The translations under genes and the position numbers were made by a program. The notes under the pieces are model-generated. The model was not told where the DNA came from. It was given only the letters and a program-made list of their open reading frames with translations, and did not search any database. 64,000 bases of DNA from Nocardioides coralli (GTDB lineage: Bacteria; Actinomycetota; Actinomycetes; Propionibacteriales; Nocardioidaceae), in NCBI RefSeq assembly GCF_019880385.1, contig NZ_CP082273.1, forward strand, positions 62,001-126,000, written 5' to 3'. Below are positions 46,626-55,860 of this stretch, in pieces (the first letter of the stretch is position 1; every line of letters begins with the position of its first letter).

Positions 46626-47840
46626 GTGGACCCGATCCGGAACCCCTACGCCCCCGGCGCGGGGCAGCGCCCGCCCGAGCTCGCCGGGCGCGACGAACAG
46701 CTGCGCGCCTTCGACGTGGTGCTCGAGCGGGTCGCCGCGGGCCGTCCGGAGCGGTCGCTGGTGCTGACCGGGCTGCGGGGCGTCGGCAAGACGGTGCTCC
46801 TCAACGCGCTCCGCTCCGCCGCCGTACGCCGGCAGTGGGGCACCGGCAAGCTCGAGGCGCGCCCCGACCAGTCGCTGCGACGCCCGCTGGCCTCCGCCCT
46901 CCACCAGGCGGTGCGCGAGCTCGGCCACCCCGACGTGGAATCGGTCTCCCACGTCCTCGGCGTGGTCCGGTCCTTCGCCCAGCGCGAGGCCGGCGCCGGT
47001 GCCAGGCTGCGCGAGCAGTGGAACCCCGGCATCGACGCGCCCGCGGTCAAGGGGCGGGCCGACTCCGGCGACGTCGAGATCGACCTGGTCGAGCTCTTCA
47101 CCGACCTCGGCGGGTTGGCAGCCGACGTCGGCAAGGGCATCGCCGTCTTCATCGACGAGATGCAGGACCTCGGGCCCGACGACGTCTCCGCCCTCTGCGC
47201 CGCCTGCCACGAGATCAGCCAGTCGGGGCTCCCGGTCATCGTCGTGGGTGCGGGCCTGCCGCACCTGCCAGCCGTGCTCAGCGCCAGCAAGTCCTACTCC
47301 GAGCGGCTCTTCCGCTACCAGCGGATCGACCGACTGCCGCGCGACGCCGCCGACCGGGCGCTGGCGGCGCCGGCGGCCGACGAGGAGGCGGCCTACGACG
47401 AGGCGGCGCTGAGCGCCATGTACGTCGCCACCGGTGGCTACCCCTACTTCATCCAGGCCTACGGCAAGGCGGTGTGGGACCAGGCACCCCGCTCGCCCAT
47501 CACTGCCGCCGACGTCGCGGTCGCCGCCCCCGAGGCCGAGGGCGAGCTCGCCGTCGGCTTCTTCGGCTCCCGCTTCGAGCGGGCCACGCCGGGGGAGCGT
47601 GACTACCTGCGCGCCATGGCGGACGTGGCCCACAAGCTCGCCGAGAGCGGCGAGGACGTCCTCGACGACGTCGAGAGCGTGCCCACCGCCGACGTCGCCG
47701 CCGTGCTCGGCAAGAAGCCGCAGTCACTCTCACCCGCCCGCGACGCCCTGCTCAAGAAGGGGCTGATCTACGCCTCCGAGCGCGGCCGCATCGCCTTCAC
47801 CGTCCCCCACTTCGGCCGCTACCTCCGCGAGCACGCCTGA
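46626..47840 (+). CDS. AAA-family ATPase (ORC/MalT-like)
   Basis: 404 aa. Walker A GLRGVGKT (about 48-55), Walker B AVFIDEMQDLG (about 173-183), sensor-like VIVVGAGLPHLPAVL, and a winged-helix-like C terminus (SLSPARDALLKKGLIYASERGRIAFTVPHFGRYL). The layout matches stand-alone bacterial ATPases of the Cdc6/ORC-like class. GTG start with TACCGT 6 nt upstream (leaderless). The function is not known. Confidence 0.85.
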   Translation: MDPIRNPYAPGAGQRPPELAGRDEQLRAFDVVLERVAAGRPERSLVLTGLRGVGKTVLLNALRSAAVRRQWGTGKLEARPDQSLRRPLASALHQAVRELGHPDVESVSHVLGVVRSFAQREAGAGARLREQWNPGIDAPAVKGRADSGDVEIDLVELFTDLGGLAADVGKGIAVFIDEMQDLGPDDVSALCAACHEISQSGLPVIVVGAGLPHLPAVLSASKSYSERLFRYQRIDRLPRDAADRALAAPAADEEAAYDEAALSAMYVATGGYPYFIQAYGKAVWDQAPRSPITAADVAVAAPEAEGELAVGFFGSRFERATPGERDYLRAMADVAHKLAESGEDVLDDVESVPTADVAAVLGKKPQSLSPARDALLKKGLIYASERGRIAFTVPHFGRYLREHA

Positions 47841-47877
47841 CGCGGCCACGACTGCGCGCAGTCCCTACGATGAGCCG

Positions 47878-48363
47878 GTGCAGCTGCAGTCCTTCGACCC
47901 GTCCCTCGCCGCCACGGTGAGCAGCTGGGCCCCCTCGGCCGAGGAGGTCCGGTCCTGGTGCGCCCGCAGCGAGGCGCCGGTGCCGCCGGAGGTCGTGGCC
48001 GGCTGGGGCGAGGCCGACGACGTCGAGGCCTACCTGCTGGTCGACGACGGCACCCCTGCGGCCTACGGCGAGCTGTGGCTCGACGAGGAGGAGGGTGAGG
48101 TGGAGCTCGCCCGACTGCTGGTCGACCCCGCCGGGCGGGGGAGGGGCCTCGGCCGCCGGCTGACCCGGCTGCTCGCCGAGCGCGCCCGCGAGGCGCACCC
48201 GGCGCTGGCCACCGTCTGCCTGCGGGTGCTGCCCGACAACGTCGCCGGGCACCGCGCCTACCTCGCGGCGGGTTTCGCCTTCGTCGACGCCGAGACCGAG
48301 CAGGCCTGGAACGCCGGACAGCCGACGGCGTACCGCTGGATGGTGCTGTCGGCGGACGCCTAG
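47878..48363 (+). CDS. GNAT-family N-acetyltransferase
   Basis: 161 aa. Acetyl-CoA binding motif PAGRGRGLGRRL (Q/RxxGxG/A) at about 82-93, preceded by strand VELARLLVD and followed by RVLPDNVAGHRAYLAAGF. GTG start, TACGAT 6 nt upstream (leaderless). Acceptor unknown. Confidence 0.9.
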   Translation: MQLQSFDPSLAATVSSWAPSAEEVRSWCARSEAPVPPEVVAGWGEADDVEAYLLVDDGTPAAYGELWLDEEEGEVELARLLVDPAGRGRGLGRRLTRLLAERAREAHPALATVCLRVLPDNVAGHRAYLAAGFAFVDAETEQAWNAGQPTAYRWMVLSADA

Positions 48364-48372
48364 GCCAGGACC

Positions 48373-48418
48373 CCTCCGACCGGGGCGGAGCCGCCGCTCG
48401 GCCCCCTCCGGTCGGAGG
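48373..48418. terminator. Bidirectional hairpin terminator between convergent genes
   Basis: CCTCCGACCGG (48373-48383) pairs with CCGGTCGGAGG (48408-48418), an 11-bp perfect stem, with further GGGGC/GCCCC pairing in the loop. It sits between the plus-strand GNAT gene and the minus-strand secreted protein gene. No U tract follows, as is common in actinobacteria. Confidence 0.75.
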
Positions 48419-48427
48419 TCTCGTCGG

Positions 48428-48832
48428 TCAGCGGTCGTCGCAGACCGCCCAGCCGTAGACGGTGATGGTCCCGTCGAGGGCGGTGTCGAGGCGGACCACC
48501 TCGCCGACCCCGTCGTCGAGGGGGAAGGACTCGAGGAGGCGGACCCCGGTGTCGGTGTCACTGACGACCTCCTCGCCGGCGGGACAGTCGACGACCCATG
48601 GCTGGGCGACTCCGTCGTGGACGACGCGCTCGGCGACGCTGTAGTCCGCCGGGTCGCCGGCCGCGATGGGCAGGTTCGCCGCGGGGTCGATCCCGCGTCG
48701 GGCATCGTCGTGGTCCTGGACGAACCCTGCGCCGGCGGCCGCCGCGACGACCGCCATGGCCGCGGTCGTGAGCAGCAGCGCGGAGCGGGAGGCGCTCGGT
48801 CTGGCGCGTCCGGGTTCGGATGTGGTGCTCAT
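48428..48832 (-). CDS. Small membrane-anchored or secreted protein of unknown function
   Basis: 134 aa with an N-terminal hydrophobic segment (ALLLTTAAMAVVAAAAGAGF, about 18-37) and an extracytoplasmic part with two Cys (VVDCPAGEEV and GWAVCDDR) that could form a disulfide. The Shine-Dalgarno (AAGGAG) precedes the ATG. No family recognised. Confidence 0.72.
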   Translation of the reverse strand: MSTTSEPGRARPSASRSALLLTTAAMAVVAAAAGAGFVQDHDDARRGIDPAANLPIAAGDPADYSVAERVVHDGVAQPWVVDCPAGEEVVSDTDTGVRLLESFPLDDGVGEVVRLDTALDGTITVYGWAVCDDR

Positions 48833-48893
48833 GGTGATCTCCTTCAGGTACTGGTGTCTGGTGTGTGGTGTCTGGGTGGGTCGGCGAGCGTGG

Positions 48894-49730
48894 TCAGCCG
48901 CGCCGGGCGGTCAGGAGCAGGTACTCCCACCCCGTGACGTGGCCGTCCCGCTCGTGGCGCCGGCCGAGCTCCAGCAGGGCGTGGTCCAGCTCCGCGGTGC
49001 GCCCGGGATCGTCGGCCAGGTGGGCGTAGGCCGCGATCGTCGGGCCGTAGCTGGCCTTGAAGAACTCCAGGAAGCCCTCGGCGTCGGTGAAGTGGTGGTC
49101 GGCGAGCTGCCGGCGCTCCCAGGCCACGTCGGTGACCCGGTCGCCCAGCAGTGCCAGCACGTGGTCGGGGTCGCCCCACAACGGCGGCGGCTGGGCCCCT
49201 GCCGGCGGTGCCGGGACGAAGGGGCGCATGGTCGCGAACATCTGGCCGATGAAGCCGGTGGGCGTCCAGCTGAGCAGTCCGATCCGGCCGCCGGGCCTGG
49301 TGACCCGGACCAGCTCGTCCGCAGCGACCTGGTGGTGCGGGGCGAACATGACCCCCACGCAGGACATCGCGACGTCGAAGGACGCGTCGGCGTAGGGAAG
49401 GGCCTCGGCGTCGCCCTGCTCCCAGCGGAGCGCGACCCCCGCCCGGGTGGCCTCGGCCTGCCCCTGCTCGAGCAGCCGCGGGACCAGGTCGCTGGCCACG
49501 ACGTCCGCCCCACGCCGGGCAGCCGGGATGGCGGCGTTGCCGCTGCCGGCGGCGACGTCGAGGACCCGCTCGCCCGGCTCGACCCCGAGGGCCTCGACGA
49601 GGGCCGGGCCCAGGGAGGGGATGACCTCGCGGGCGACGGAGGCGTAGTCGCCGGACGCCCAGACGGCCTCGTGCTTGGCCTTCAGCGGGTCGGCGAGGAC
49701 CTCGGGCCGGGTGACGACGGTGGTGCTCAT
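48894..49730 (-). CDS. SAM-dependent class I methyltransferase
   Basis: 278 aa. SAM motif I is [16 protein letters not shown] (about 56-71). EQGDAEALPYADASFDV covers motifs II-III and VTRPGGRIGLLSW is motif IV-V, the pattern of UbiE/COQ5-like methyltransferases. The ATG overlaps the stop of a small leaderless gene (ATGA) on the same strand, so translation may be coupled. Substrate unknown. Confidence 0.9.
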   Translation of the reverse strand: MSTTVVTRPEVLADPLKAKHEAVWASGDYASVAREVIPSLGPALVEALGVEPGERVLDVAAGSGNAAIPAARRGADVVASDLVPRLLEQGQAEATRAGVALRWEQGDAEALPYADASFDVAMSCVGVMFAPHHQVAADELVRVTRPGGRIGLLSWTPTGFIGQMFATMRPFVPAPPAGAQPPPLWGDPDHVLALLGDRVTDVAWERRQLADHHFTDAEGFLEFFKASYGPTIAAYAHLADDPGRTAELDHALLELGRRHERDGHVTGWEYLLLTARRG

Positions 49731-49942
49731 GACGGGTTCCTTCCGGTAGCGAGTGCGGTGTCGACGGCGGCGTACCGGTTCCCGGTACGCCGCCGCCCAC
49801 GGAGGAGCTGGTGGACAGCGCCGAGCCCGCGGGGTGCGTGCCGGGAGGGCCTGGCGCCGGCCGTACGCCGACGGGCCTCGGCCTCCTCCAGGCGCCGGGT
49901 CATGTGGGCCCGGACGACCAGCGGGTCGGTGAGGTGGTTCAT
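49727..49942 (-). CDS. Small basic leaderless protein translationally coupled to methyltransferase
   Basis: 71 aa, starting MNHLTDPLVVRAHMTRRLEEAEARRR. It is strongly basic with an N-terminal helix and a disordered Arg-rich tail. TAGCGT lies 7 nt upstream of the ATG (minus strand), the same leaderless pattern as other genes here, and its TGA overlaps the methyltransferase ATG. Function unknown; it could be a leader peptide or a small regulator. Confidence 0.6.
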   Translation of the reverse strand: MNHLTDPLVVRAHMTRRLEEAEARRRTAGARPSRHAPRGLGAVHQLLRGRRRTGNRYAAVDTALATGRNPS

Positions 49943-50099
49943 GACCGAGACGCTAGGAACCGGCAGGGGTCGTGGACTTCGCTCGAACCGGCCATTTCGG
50001 CGCGGCGGGGGATGGCCCGCTCGGGCCAGCGTCACGGGAACCCGGCACCGGACGGTCGTCGGCTCGACCGCCACCTGCCGGCACCCCGGGTGCGTGGCC

Positions 50100-52655
50100 C
50101 TACTCGGTGGCGATCGCCTCGAGCACCTTCATCCGCGAGGCGCGGACGGCCGGCACGATCGCCGCCAGCACCCCGAACAGCACTGCGATCAGCAGGAACA
50201 CCACGAGGTTCTGCAGCGGCAGGGCGAGCTCGGTCAGGTCGTCGGAGAGCGACTGCCGCAGCAGCACGCCGATCAGCAGGCCCACGGCCATGCCGAGGAC
50301 CGAGCCGAGCACGGCGATGGTCACCGACTCCAGGGTCACCATCCGCCGCAGCCGCGGCCGCGAGAGGCCGACGGCGCGGAGCAGGCCGATCTCCCGGGTG
50401 CGCTCGATGACGCTGAGGCTCAGCGTGTTGATGATGCCGATCACCGCGATCACGATCGCCAGGGCCAGCAGCCCGTAGATCATGTTGAGCAGCAGGTTGA
50501 TCTGGTCCTTGATGCTCTCGGCGAACTGCTCCTTGTCGAGGACGGTGACGATCGGCACGTCGGCCACGACCTCGTCGAGCTCCGCCTGCACCGTCGCCGG
50601 GTCCGCCCCCGATGCGAGGGTGATGCTGACGCTGGTGTCGGTGCGCTTCACCCCGACGTCGGCGAGCACCGTCAGGGGCACGTTGACCGGTCCGATGACC
50701 GGGGTGCGCTCGGTGATGCCGATGACCTCGACGCTGGTGGCCCTGCCGCCGGGGAACGCCAGGTCCAGCGTGTCTCCCACCCAGACCCCGTAGTCGTTGG
50801 CGGCGTCGACGGTGAGCAGCGCCTCCTCGCCGGCCAGCGCCTGGGCGCCGGCCACCATCTCCAGCTCGTAGATCTCGTCGTAGCCCTCGGACAGGCCGAC
50901 GAGCAGCTGTGGCTCCTCGTTGATCAGGGCCGGCGTCCACTGGTCGCGCGAGATCGCACCCACGCCGTCGACCCCCGCCATGTCGTCGCCGATGCCGGTC
51001 GGGAAGCTCTGGAAGTTCGCGGACTGCACGAGGAAGTCGGCGGCGAACTGGTCCTCGACCAGCTGGTCGGTCGTCTTGCTCATCGACGCCGCCAGGGTGC
51101 CGACCGCCGAGACCAGGGCGAGTCCGATCATCAGCGCCGACGCGGTGGCGCCGGTACGCCGCGGGTTGCGCAGCGCGTTCTCGCCGGCCAGTCGGCCCGT
51201 GGTCCCGAAGACCCGGCCGAACAGGCTGCGGCACGCGACGAGCAGGGGGTGGCCGATGACCGGGCTCAGGGCCGCGGCGGTGAGGATCCACAGCACCGCG
51301 GCGGCACCGATCCACGCGGCGTCGGGGCCGGGCGGCTCCATCAGCCCGATGGCGGCCAGGATCCCGCCGAGCAGCGCGACCCCGAGCCCGATGAGCGCGC
51401 GGCGGCGCAGCGACCCCTCGGCCGGGGCGGCCACCTCGTCGCGCATCGCGGCCACCGGGGCGGTGCGCGAGGCCCGACGGGCGGGGAGGTACGCCGAGGT
51501 GAGGGTCACGGCCAGGGCGACGGCGTACGCGAGGGCGACGGTCGTGGGAGTCAGCCCGAGCACGTCGCCGTTGATGTCGAGCCCCACCGCCCGGAACAGC
51601 TGCGCCAGCCCGCGCGCGAGCAGCAGCCCGAGCCCGATGCCGACGGAGGCGCCGATCAACGCCATCAGGGCAGCCTCGAGCAGCACCGAGCGGCGGACCT
51701 GGGCGGCGGCCGCCCCGAGGGCGCGGAGCAGCGCCAGCTCGCGCACGCGCTGGGCCACGAGGATGTTGAAGGTGTTGGCGATGATGAACCCGCCGACCAG
51801 GATCGCGATCACCGCGAAGGCCACCAGGAACGTGGAGATGACGTCGAGGAACTGGCCGACGGTCTCCTGCGACTCCTTCGCCACGGTGTCGCCCTCCACC
51901 GCGTCGTACTCGCGCGGCAGCACCGCCTCGGCGGCGTCGACGAGCTCGGCCTGGCTGACGCCGGGGCCGGCCGTGAGCGCTGCGCTCGTGAACACGTCGC
52001 GACCACCGAGGAACAGCTCCTGCGCCCCGTCCTCGGAGAAGATCAGCAGCACCGCCCCCGCCGTGCCGCCGCCGTTGAACTCCGCGGTGCCGGTCATCCG
52101 CAGGGTCTTGCGGACCGTGTCGATGGAGTCCCCCGCCGGGGCGATCACCCTGACCTCGTCACCCACCTCGTAGCCGGAGGCCTCCGCGGCGCCGGTGTCG
52201 AGCACGACGTCCGTGGGGCTCGTCGGCCACTCGCCCTCCACGAGGACCAGCGATGGCTCCCCGAGCAGGTTGGGGGTGTCGTTGTAGTTGAACGCGATGG
52301 TGGGGGCCCCTTGGCCGCCGACCAGCTTGTCGTCGGTGTCGAGCAGGTACATGCCGAGCCCGTCGACCTGTCCGTCGGCTCGGTCCACCTCCGGCAGGGC
52401 GGCGAGCTCCTCGATCACCGCCGGTTCGAGGACGGAGGTGTTGCCGATGCCGATCGACTCGAAGGACTCGGTGCCGGTGGGACGGACGAGGGCATCGGGG
52501 GTCGAGCCCTCGATGATCCCGTCGAAGGTCGCCCCGAGGCCGTTGCTGAAGGTGAGGACACCGGTCAGGAACCCCATGCCGAGCACGATCGCGAGCGTGC
52601 TCATGAACAGCCGGACCTTGCGGGCCAGCAGGTTCCGCAGCGTCAGGCGGAGCAC
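50100..52655 (-). CDS. ABC transporter permease, FtsX/MacB family
   Basis: 851 aa with two FtsX-type modules. An N-terminal helix (LFMSTLAIVLGMGFLTGVLTF) precedes a long extracytoplasmic MacB-PCD-like domain, then three helices around 260-400 (including AFAVIAILVGGFIIANTFNIL and RVRELALLRALGAAAAQVRR). A central helix pair follows near 440-480, a second outside domain, and a C-terminal three-helix set (LALAIVIAVIGIINTLSLSVIERTREIGLLRA split over two lines of helices). Works with the ATPase encoded just upstream, probably moving or remodelling an envelope lipid or protein substrate. Confidence 0.92.
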   Translation of the reverse strand: MLRLTLRNLLARKVRLFMSTLAIVLGMGFLTGVLTFSNGLGATFDGIIEGSTPDALVRPTGTESFESIGIGNTSVLEPAVIEELAALPEVDRADGQVDGLGMYLLDTDDKLVGGQGAPTIAFNYNDTPNLLGEPSLVLVEGEWPTSPTDVVLDTGAAEASGYEVGDEVRVIAPAGDSIDTVRKTLRMTGTAEFNGGGTAGAVLLIFSEDGAQELFLGGRDVFTSAALTAGPGVSQAELVDAAEAVLPREYDAVEGDTVAKESQETVGQFLDVISTFLVAFAVIAILVGGFIIANTFNILVAQRVRELALLRALGAAAAQVRRSVLLEAALMALIGASVGIGLGLLLARGLAQLFRAVGLDINGDVLGLTPTTVALAYAVALAVTLTSAYLPARRASRTAPVAAMRDEVAAPAEGSLRRRALIGLGVALLGGILAAIGLMEPPGPDAAWIGAAAVLWILTAAALSPVIGHPLLVACRSLFGRVFGTTGRLAGENALRNPRRTGATASALMIGLALVSAVGTLAASMSKTTDQLVEDQFAADFLVQSANFQSFPTGIGDDMAGVDGVGAISRDQWTPALINEEPQLLVGLSEGYDEIYELEMVAGAQALAGEEALLTVDAANDYGVWVGDTLDLAFPGGRATSVEVIGITERTPVIGPVNVPLTVLADVGVKRTDTSVSITLASGADPATVQAELDEVVADVPIVTVLDKEQFAESIKDQINLLLNMIYGLLALAIVIAVIGIINTLSLSVIERTREIGLLRAVGLSRPRLRRMVTLESVTIAVLGSVLGMAVGLLIGVLLRQSLSDDLTELALPLQNLVVFLLIAVLFGVLAAIVPAVRASRMKVLEAIATE

Positions 52656-52656
52656 C

Positions 52657-53415
52657 TCAGCCGGCCTGCGGGGTCAGCCGGGCCATCTTCTCCAGGATCC
52701 CGTCGCGGTCGGGGTCGTGGAGCTCCTCGACGATCCGGCCGTCGGCCAGGAAGACGACGCGGTCGGTCCACGCCGCGGCCACCGGGTCGTGGGTGACCAT
52801 CACGATCGTCTGGCCGAAGTCGTCGACGCTGCGCCGCAGGAAGCCGAGCACCTCGGCGCCGCTGGTGCTGTCGAGGTTGCCGGTCGGCTCGTCGGCGAAG
52901 ACGATCGAGGGCTGGCTCACCAGCGCACGGGCGCACGCCGCCCGCTGCTGCTGCCCACCCGACATCTCGCTCGGCTTGTGGTGCAGCCGGTCACGCAGCC
53001 CGACGGCGTCGACCACGCGGTCGAACCACTCCGGGTCCGGCTTCCGGCCGGCTAGCGCCAGCGGCAGCGTGATGTTCTCCTCGGCGGTCAGCGTCGGCAC
53101 GAGGTTGAAGGCCTGGAAGACGAAGCCGATCTGCTCGCGCCGCAGCGTGGTGAGGGCCTTGTCCTTGAGCTGTCCGAGCGGGGTGCCGTCGACGTACGCC
53201 TCCCCGCTGGTCGGGGTGTCCAGGGCCGCCAGGCAGTGCATGAGCGTCGACTTCCCCGACCCGGAGGGGCCCATCACGGCGGTGAACTCCCCGGCGTACA
53301 GCTCGATCGAGACCCCGTCGAGCGCCCGCACCTCCGCCTCGTCGCGCCCGTAGATCTTCACCAGATCCTGCGCACTGGCGGCGACCGTGCGGGTCCCCTC
53401 CCTCATCGTCGTCAT
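52657..53415 (-). CDS. ABC transporter ATP-binding protein, LolD/MacB type
   Basis: 252 aa. Walker A GPSGSGKSTL, Q-loop FVFQAFNLVPTLTAEENI, signature MSGGQQQRAACARAL, Walker B SIVFADEPTGNLDS, His switch VTHDP. The stop is 1 nt before the permease start, so the two form one operon. ATG 53415 has GGGAGG about 8 nt upstream; the frame extends further but that part is antisense of the kinase gene. Confidence 0.92.
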   Translation of the reverse strand: MTTMREGTRTVAASAQDLVKIYGRDEAEVRALDGVSIELYAGEFTAVMGPSGSGKSTLMHCLAALDTPTSGEAYVDGTPLGQLKDKALTTLRREQIGFVFQAFNLVPTLTAEENITLPLALAGRKPDPEWFDRVVDAVGLRDRLHHKPSEMSGGQQQRAACARALVSQPSIVFADEPTGNLDSTSGAEVLGFLRRSVDDFGQTIVMVTHDPVAAAWTDRVVFLADGRIVEELHDPDRDGILEKMARLTPQAG

Positions 53416-53529
53416 GGGGAAAGCCTCCCGCGGCGCGCAAGCGGCGGCAATCGGGTGTCGACCGGAGGCCGACCCTGAGTCGAACCCTGACCCGGCCCCC
53501 GACGTGGCCCCACGCCTACGATCCGGGCC

Positions 53530-54015
53530 ATGACGGAGCAGCAGGGCAGGCTGGTCCTCGTCGTCGGGATGCCGGGGTCGGGCAAGACCACGCTGGCGCG
53601 GCGGCTGGCGCCGGACCTCGGGGCGGTGCGCCTCGACCCCGACGCGTGGCTGGTCGGGCTCGGCCTCGATCCCCACGACCTGCCACGCCGGGGACGGCTC
53701 GAGGCGCTGATGTGGGACCACACCCGGGACCTGCTGCGTCTCGGGGCGGCCGTGATCCTCGAGTCGGGTCTGTGGGTGCGGTCCCGGCGCGACGCGACCC
53801 TGGCCGGTGCCCGGGAGGTCGGTGCCGCCGTGGACCTGCACCTGGTCGACGTGCCGCTGGAGGAGAGGTGGCGCCGCATCGAGGCCCGCAACCACGAGCC
53901 GGGAGCGGTCGTGATCACCCGCGACCAGCTCGAGACGTGGGCCGCCCACTGGGAGCGACCCACGGACGAGGAGCTGTCCGGATACGACCTCGTGGAGTGG
54001 CATCGCGACTTCTGA
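53530..54015 (+). CDS. Small P-loop kinase (AAA_33-like)
   Basis: 161 aa. Walker A GMPGSGKTTLARRL (about 13-26), then RLDPDAW and VILESGLWVRSRRD (a Walker B-like aspartate or glutamate region), and HLVDVPLEERWRRIEARN with basic residues of a lid. Resembles nucleoside or antibiotic-phosphotransferase-like small kinases. TACGAT lies 7 nt upstream of ATG (leaderless). Substrate unknown. Confidence 0.85.
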   Translation: MTEQQGRLVLVVGMPGSGKTTLARRLAPDLGAVRLDPDAWLVGLGLDPHDLPRRGRLEALMWDHTRDLLRLGAAVILESGLWVRSRRDATLAGAREVGAAVDLHLVDVPLEERWRRIEARNHEPGAVVITRDQLETWAAHWERPTDEELSGYDLVEWHRDF

Positions 54016-54041
54016 CCACCTCGTGTGGGCACAATGGAGGC

Positions 54042-54821
54042 ATGGCTCCGCTCGTCGTGGCGCATCGCGGGGCGAGCCACGGGGTCGCCGAGCACACCCT
54101 GGGTGCCTACCTCGAGGCCCTCGACGTCGGCGCCGACGGCCTCGAGTGCGACGTGCGGCTGACCGCCGACGGCCATCTGGTCTGCTACCACGACCGGAGC
54201 CTGTGGCGGACCGGCAGCACCCGCAGCGTGCTGTCGACGATGGACCTCGCCGACCTCGACCAGCTCGAGTTCGCGTCGTGGAAGAACCCCTGGGCCGACC
54301 TCGACGACGAGGCACCGGTCCGCGACACCCAGCTGGACCGGATGCTGACGCTGCGCAAGCTCCTGGAGACCGTCGCTGACTGCGGTCGCCGGGTCGAGCT
54401 GGCGATCGAGACCAAGCACCCCACGCGCTACGCGGGCCTGGTCGAGCGGCGCCTGGTGGAGGAGCTGCGCCGCTTCGGCTGGGACCGTCCCGACAGCCCC
54501 GTGCGGGTCATGAGCTTCTCCTACGTCGCGCTGCAGCGCGTCGAACGGCTGGCACCCGGCCTGCGGCTGGTGATGCTGATCGACCGCGCCCGCCACTGGC
54601 CGGTGCTCAAGCCCGTGCTGGGCCGGACGTGGGAGCTCGGCCCCGGCATCGACCAGCTGACCCGCCACCCCCAGTTCGCGCGGCGGATGCAGCGCAGCGG
54701 CCGCCGGCTGAACGTGTGGACGGTCAACGACGACGCCCAGCTGCAGCTCTGCCTCGACCTGGGCGTGACCACCCTCATCACCGACCGCCCGGCGTACCTC
54801 CTGGAGCAGCTGGGTCGCTGA
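54042..54821 (+). CDS. Glycerophosphodiester phosphodiesterase
   Basis: 259 aa. GDPD motif: VAHRGASHGVAEHTLGAYLEA (catalytic His8 region), GADGLECDVRLTADGHLVCYHD with the metal Glu and Asp, IETKHP, and WTVNDDAQLQLCLDLGV near the end. Cytosolic, no signal peptide. CACAAT 6 nt before the ATG is a candidate leaderless -10. Hydrolyses glycerophosphodiesters to glycerol-3-phosphate and an alcohol. Confidence 0.93.
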   Translation: MAPLVVAHRGASHGVAEHTLGAYLEALDVGADGLECDVRLTADGHLVCYHDRSLWRTGSTRSVLSTMDLADLDQLEFASWKNPWADLDDEAPVRDTQLDRMLTLRKLLETVADCGRRVELAIETKHPTRYAGLVERRLVEELRRFGWDRPDSPVRVMSFSYVALQRVERLAPGLRLVMLIDRARHWPVLKPVLGRTWELGPGIDQLTRHPQFARRMQRSGRRLNVWTVNDDAQLQLCLDLGVTTLITDRPAYLLEQLGR

Positions 54822-54842
54822 CCATGGCCTAGCCTCCGGGGC

Positions 54843-55778
54843 ATGGGAAAGCGTTCACGCACCAGGAGCCGGGAGCAGGCAGCCGACGGGGAGGTCGGGC
54901 CGCGGCAGCCGTGCCCCTGCGGCTCGGGCCGCCGCTACAAGCACTGCCACGGGGCGCCCGGCGGTGCCGCCCCGGTCTTCGTGCAGCGGCCCCTCGAGGG
55001 GATGCCGTCGGAGTGCGACCTGGTGGCACTGCGCGAGCTGGTGCCGGCGGCGACCGCGCCTCTCCCGCTCACGGGGGAGCACGCCGACCGGTCGGTGCAG
55101 CTGTGCACGTTGCTCCCCGGCGCTGCGCCGGCGATGGTGCGCGAGAGCGGGGAGGTGTGGCTGGGCCTGCAGGTGGTGCACAACTTCGGTGACCCCTCGC
55201 GCGACCTCGCGGCGGTGCTGCTGGAGGCCCTGGGGCAGTCGGAGGCGGGACCGGTCGGCCTGGGCAGCGACCCCGGCGAGGGTCCGCGGCTGCAGGACCT
55301 GGTCGCCGACGAGCCGCTGCGGATCACGGTCCACGACGGCTTCGACTACTGGGTGGCCGACCTGCCGGACTCCTCCGAGCTGGCCGCCGCCCTGGAGCAG
55401 GCCAACGACCAGGTGGACCCCACCGACCGGTTGACCTCGGTGGAGGCGGCGTACTGGACCAACGTCGGGAGCAAGGAACACCTGCGCTGGGTGATGCCGG
55501 AGCCCGAGGGGCAGCTGCTGGACGCCCTCGCGCGCCTCCACGAGGCCGACCGCGACCGGCTGGTCCCGGACTCCCGCCTCGTCGGCATGTTCCGGGCGCA
55601 CGGGCTGCTCGCGCCGGTCTGGGACCTGCCCGTCGGGACCGGCGCAGAGGCGCTGGAGGAGCCCGCGGAGCGGTTCGCGAAGGACCTCGCCGAGGCCCTC
55701 GCGGAGCCTGCGGACCTCACGGCCGAGCAGCGCTCGGCCCGCAACGGGCTGGCCAACCGCCAGGTCACGATCCGCTGA
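54843..55778 (+). CDS. DUF5926 family protein with SEC-C zinc motif
   Basis: 311 aa. The N-terminal metal motif PCPCGSGRRYKHCHG (about residues 21-35; CxCGSGxxxxxCH) matches the SEC-C zinc-binding motif. The remainder, with many conserved acidic and Trp positions (WLGLQVVHNFGDPSRD, FDYWVAD, EAAYWTN), matches an actinobacterial family of unknown function I associate with DUF5926. TAGCCT lies 7 nt upstream of the ATG (leaderless). Confidence 0.85.
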   Translation: MGKRSRTRSREQAADGEVGPRQPCPCGSGRRYKHCHGAPGGAAPVFVQRPLEGMPSECDLVALRELVPAATAPLPLTGEHADRSVQLCTLLPGAAPAMVRESGEVWLGLQVVHNFGDPSRDLAAVLLEALGQSEAGPVGLGSDPGEGPRLQDLVADEPLRITVHDGFDYWVADLPDSSELAAALEQANDQVDPTDRLTSVEAAYWTNVGSKEHLRWVMPEPEGQLLDALARLHEADRDRLVPDSRLVGMFRAHGLLAPVWDLPVGTGAEALEEPAERFAKDLAEALAEPADLTAEQRSARNGLANRQVTIR

Positions 55779-55848
55779 GGTCCAGACCAGTCGAAATGCG
55801 ACGTAGGACACACAGAACTCGCAGTTGTGCGGTCCCTTGGGTGGCAGG

Positions 55849-55854
55849 TAGCGT
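55849..55854 (+). promoter_or_regulatory. Candidate promoter -10 (TAGCGT) for a hairpin RNA
   Basis: TAGCGT with TTGTGC at 55825-55830 as a weak -35 (18-nt spacer). A start about 7 nt downstream would coincide with the first base of the hairpin at 55861. No open reading frame of convincing quality follows. Confidence 0.4.
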
Positions 55855-55860
55855 TGGTCT

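Noticed and set aside
48666..52796. 1376-codon open frame on the plus strand
   Set aside because: It runs antisense to the methyltransferase, FtsX permease and ATPase genes, all of which have clear family motifs on the minus strand.
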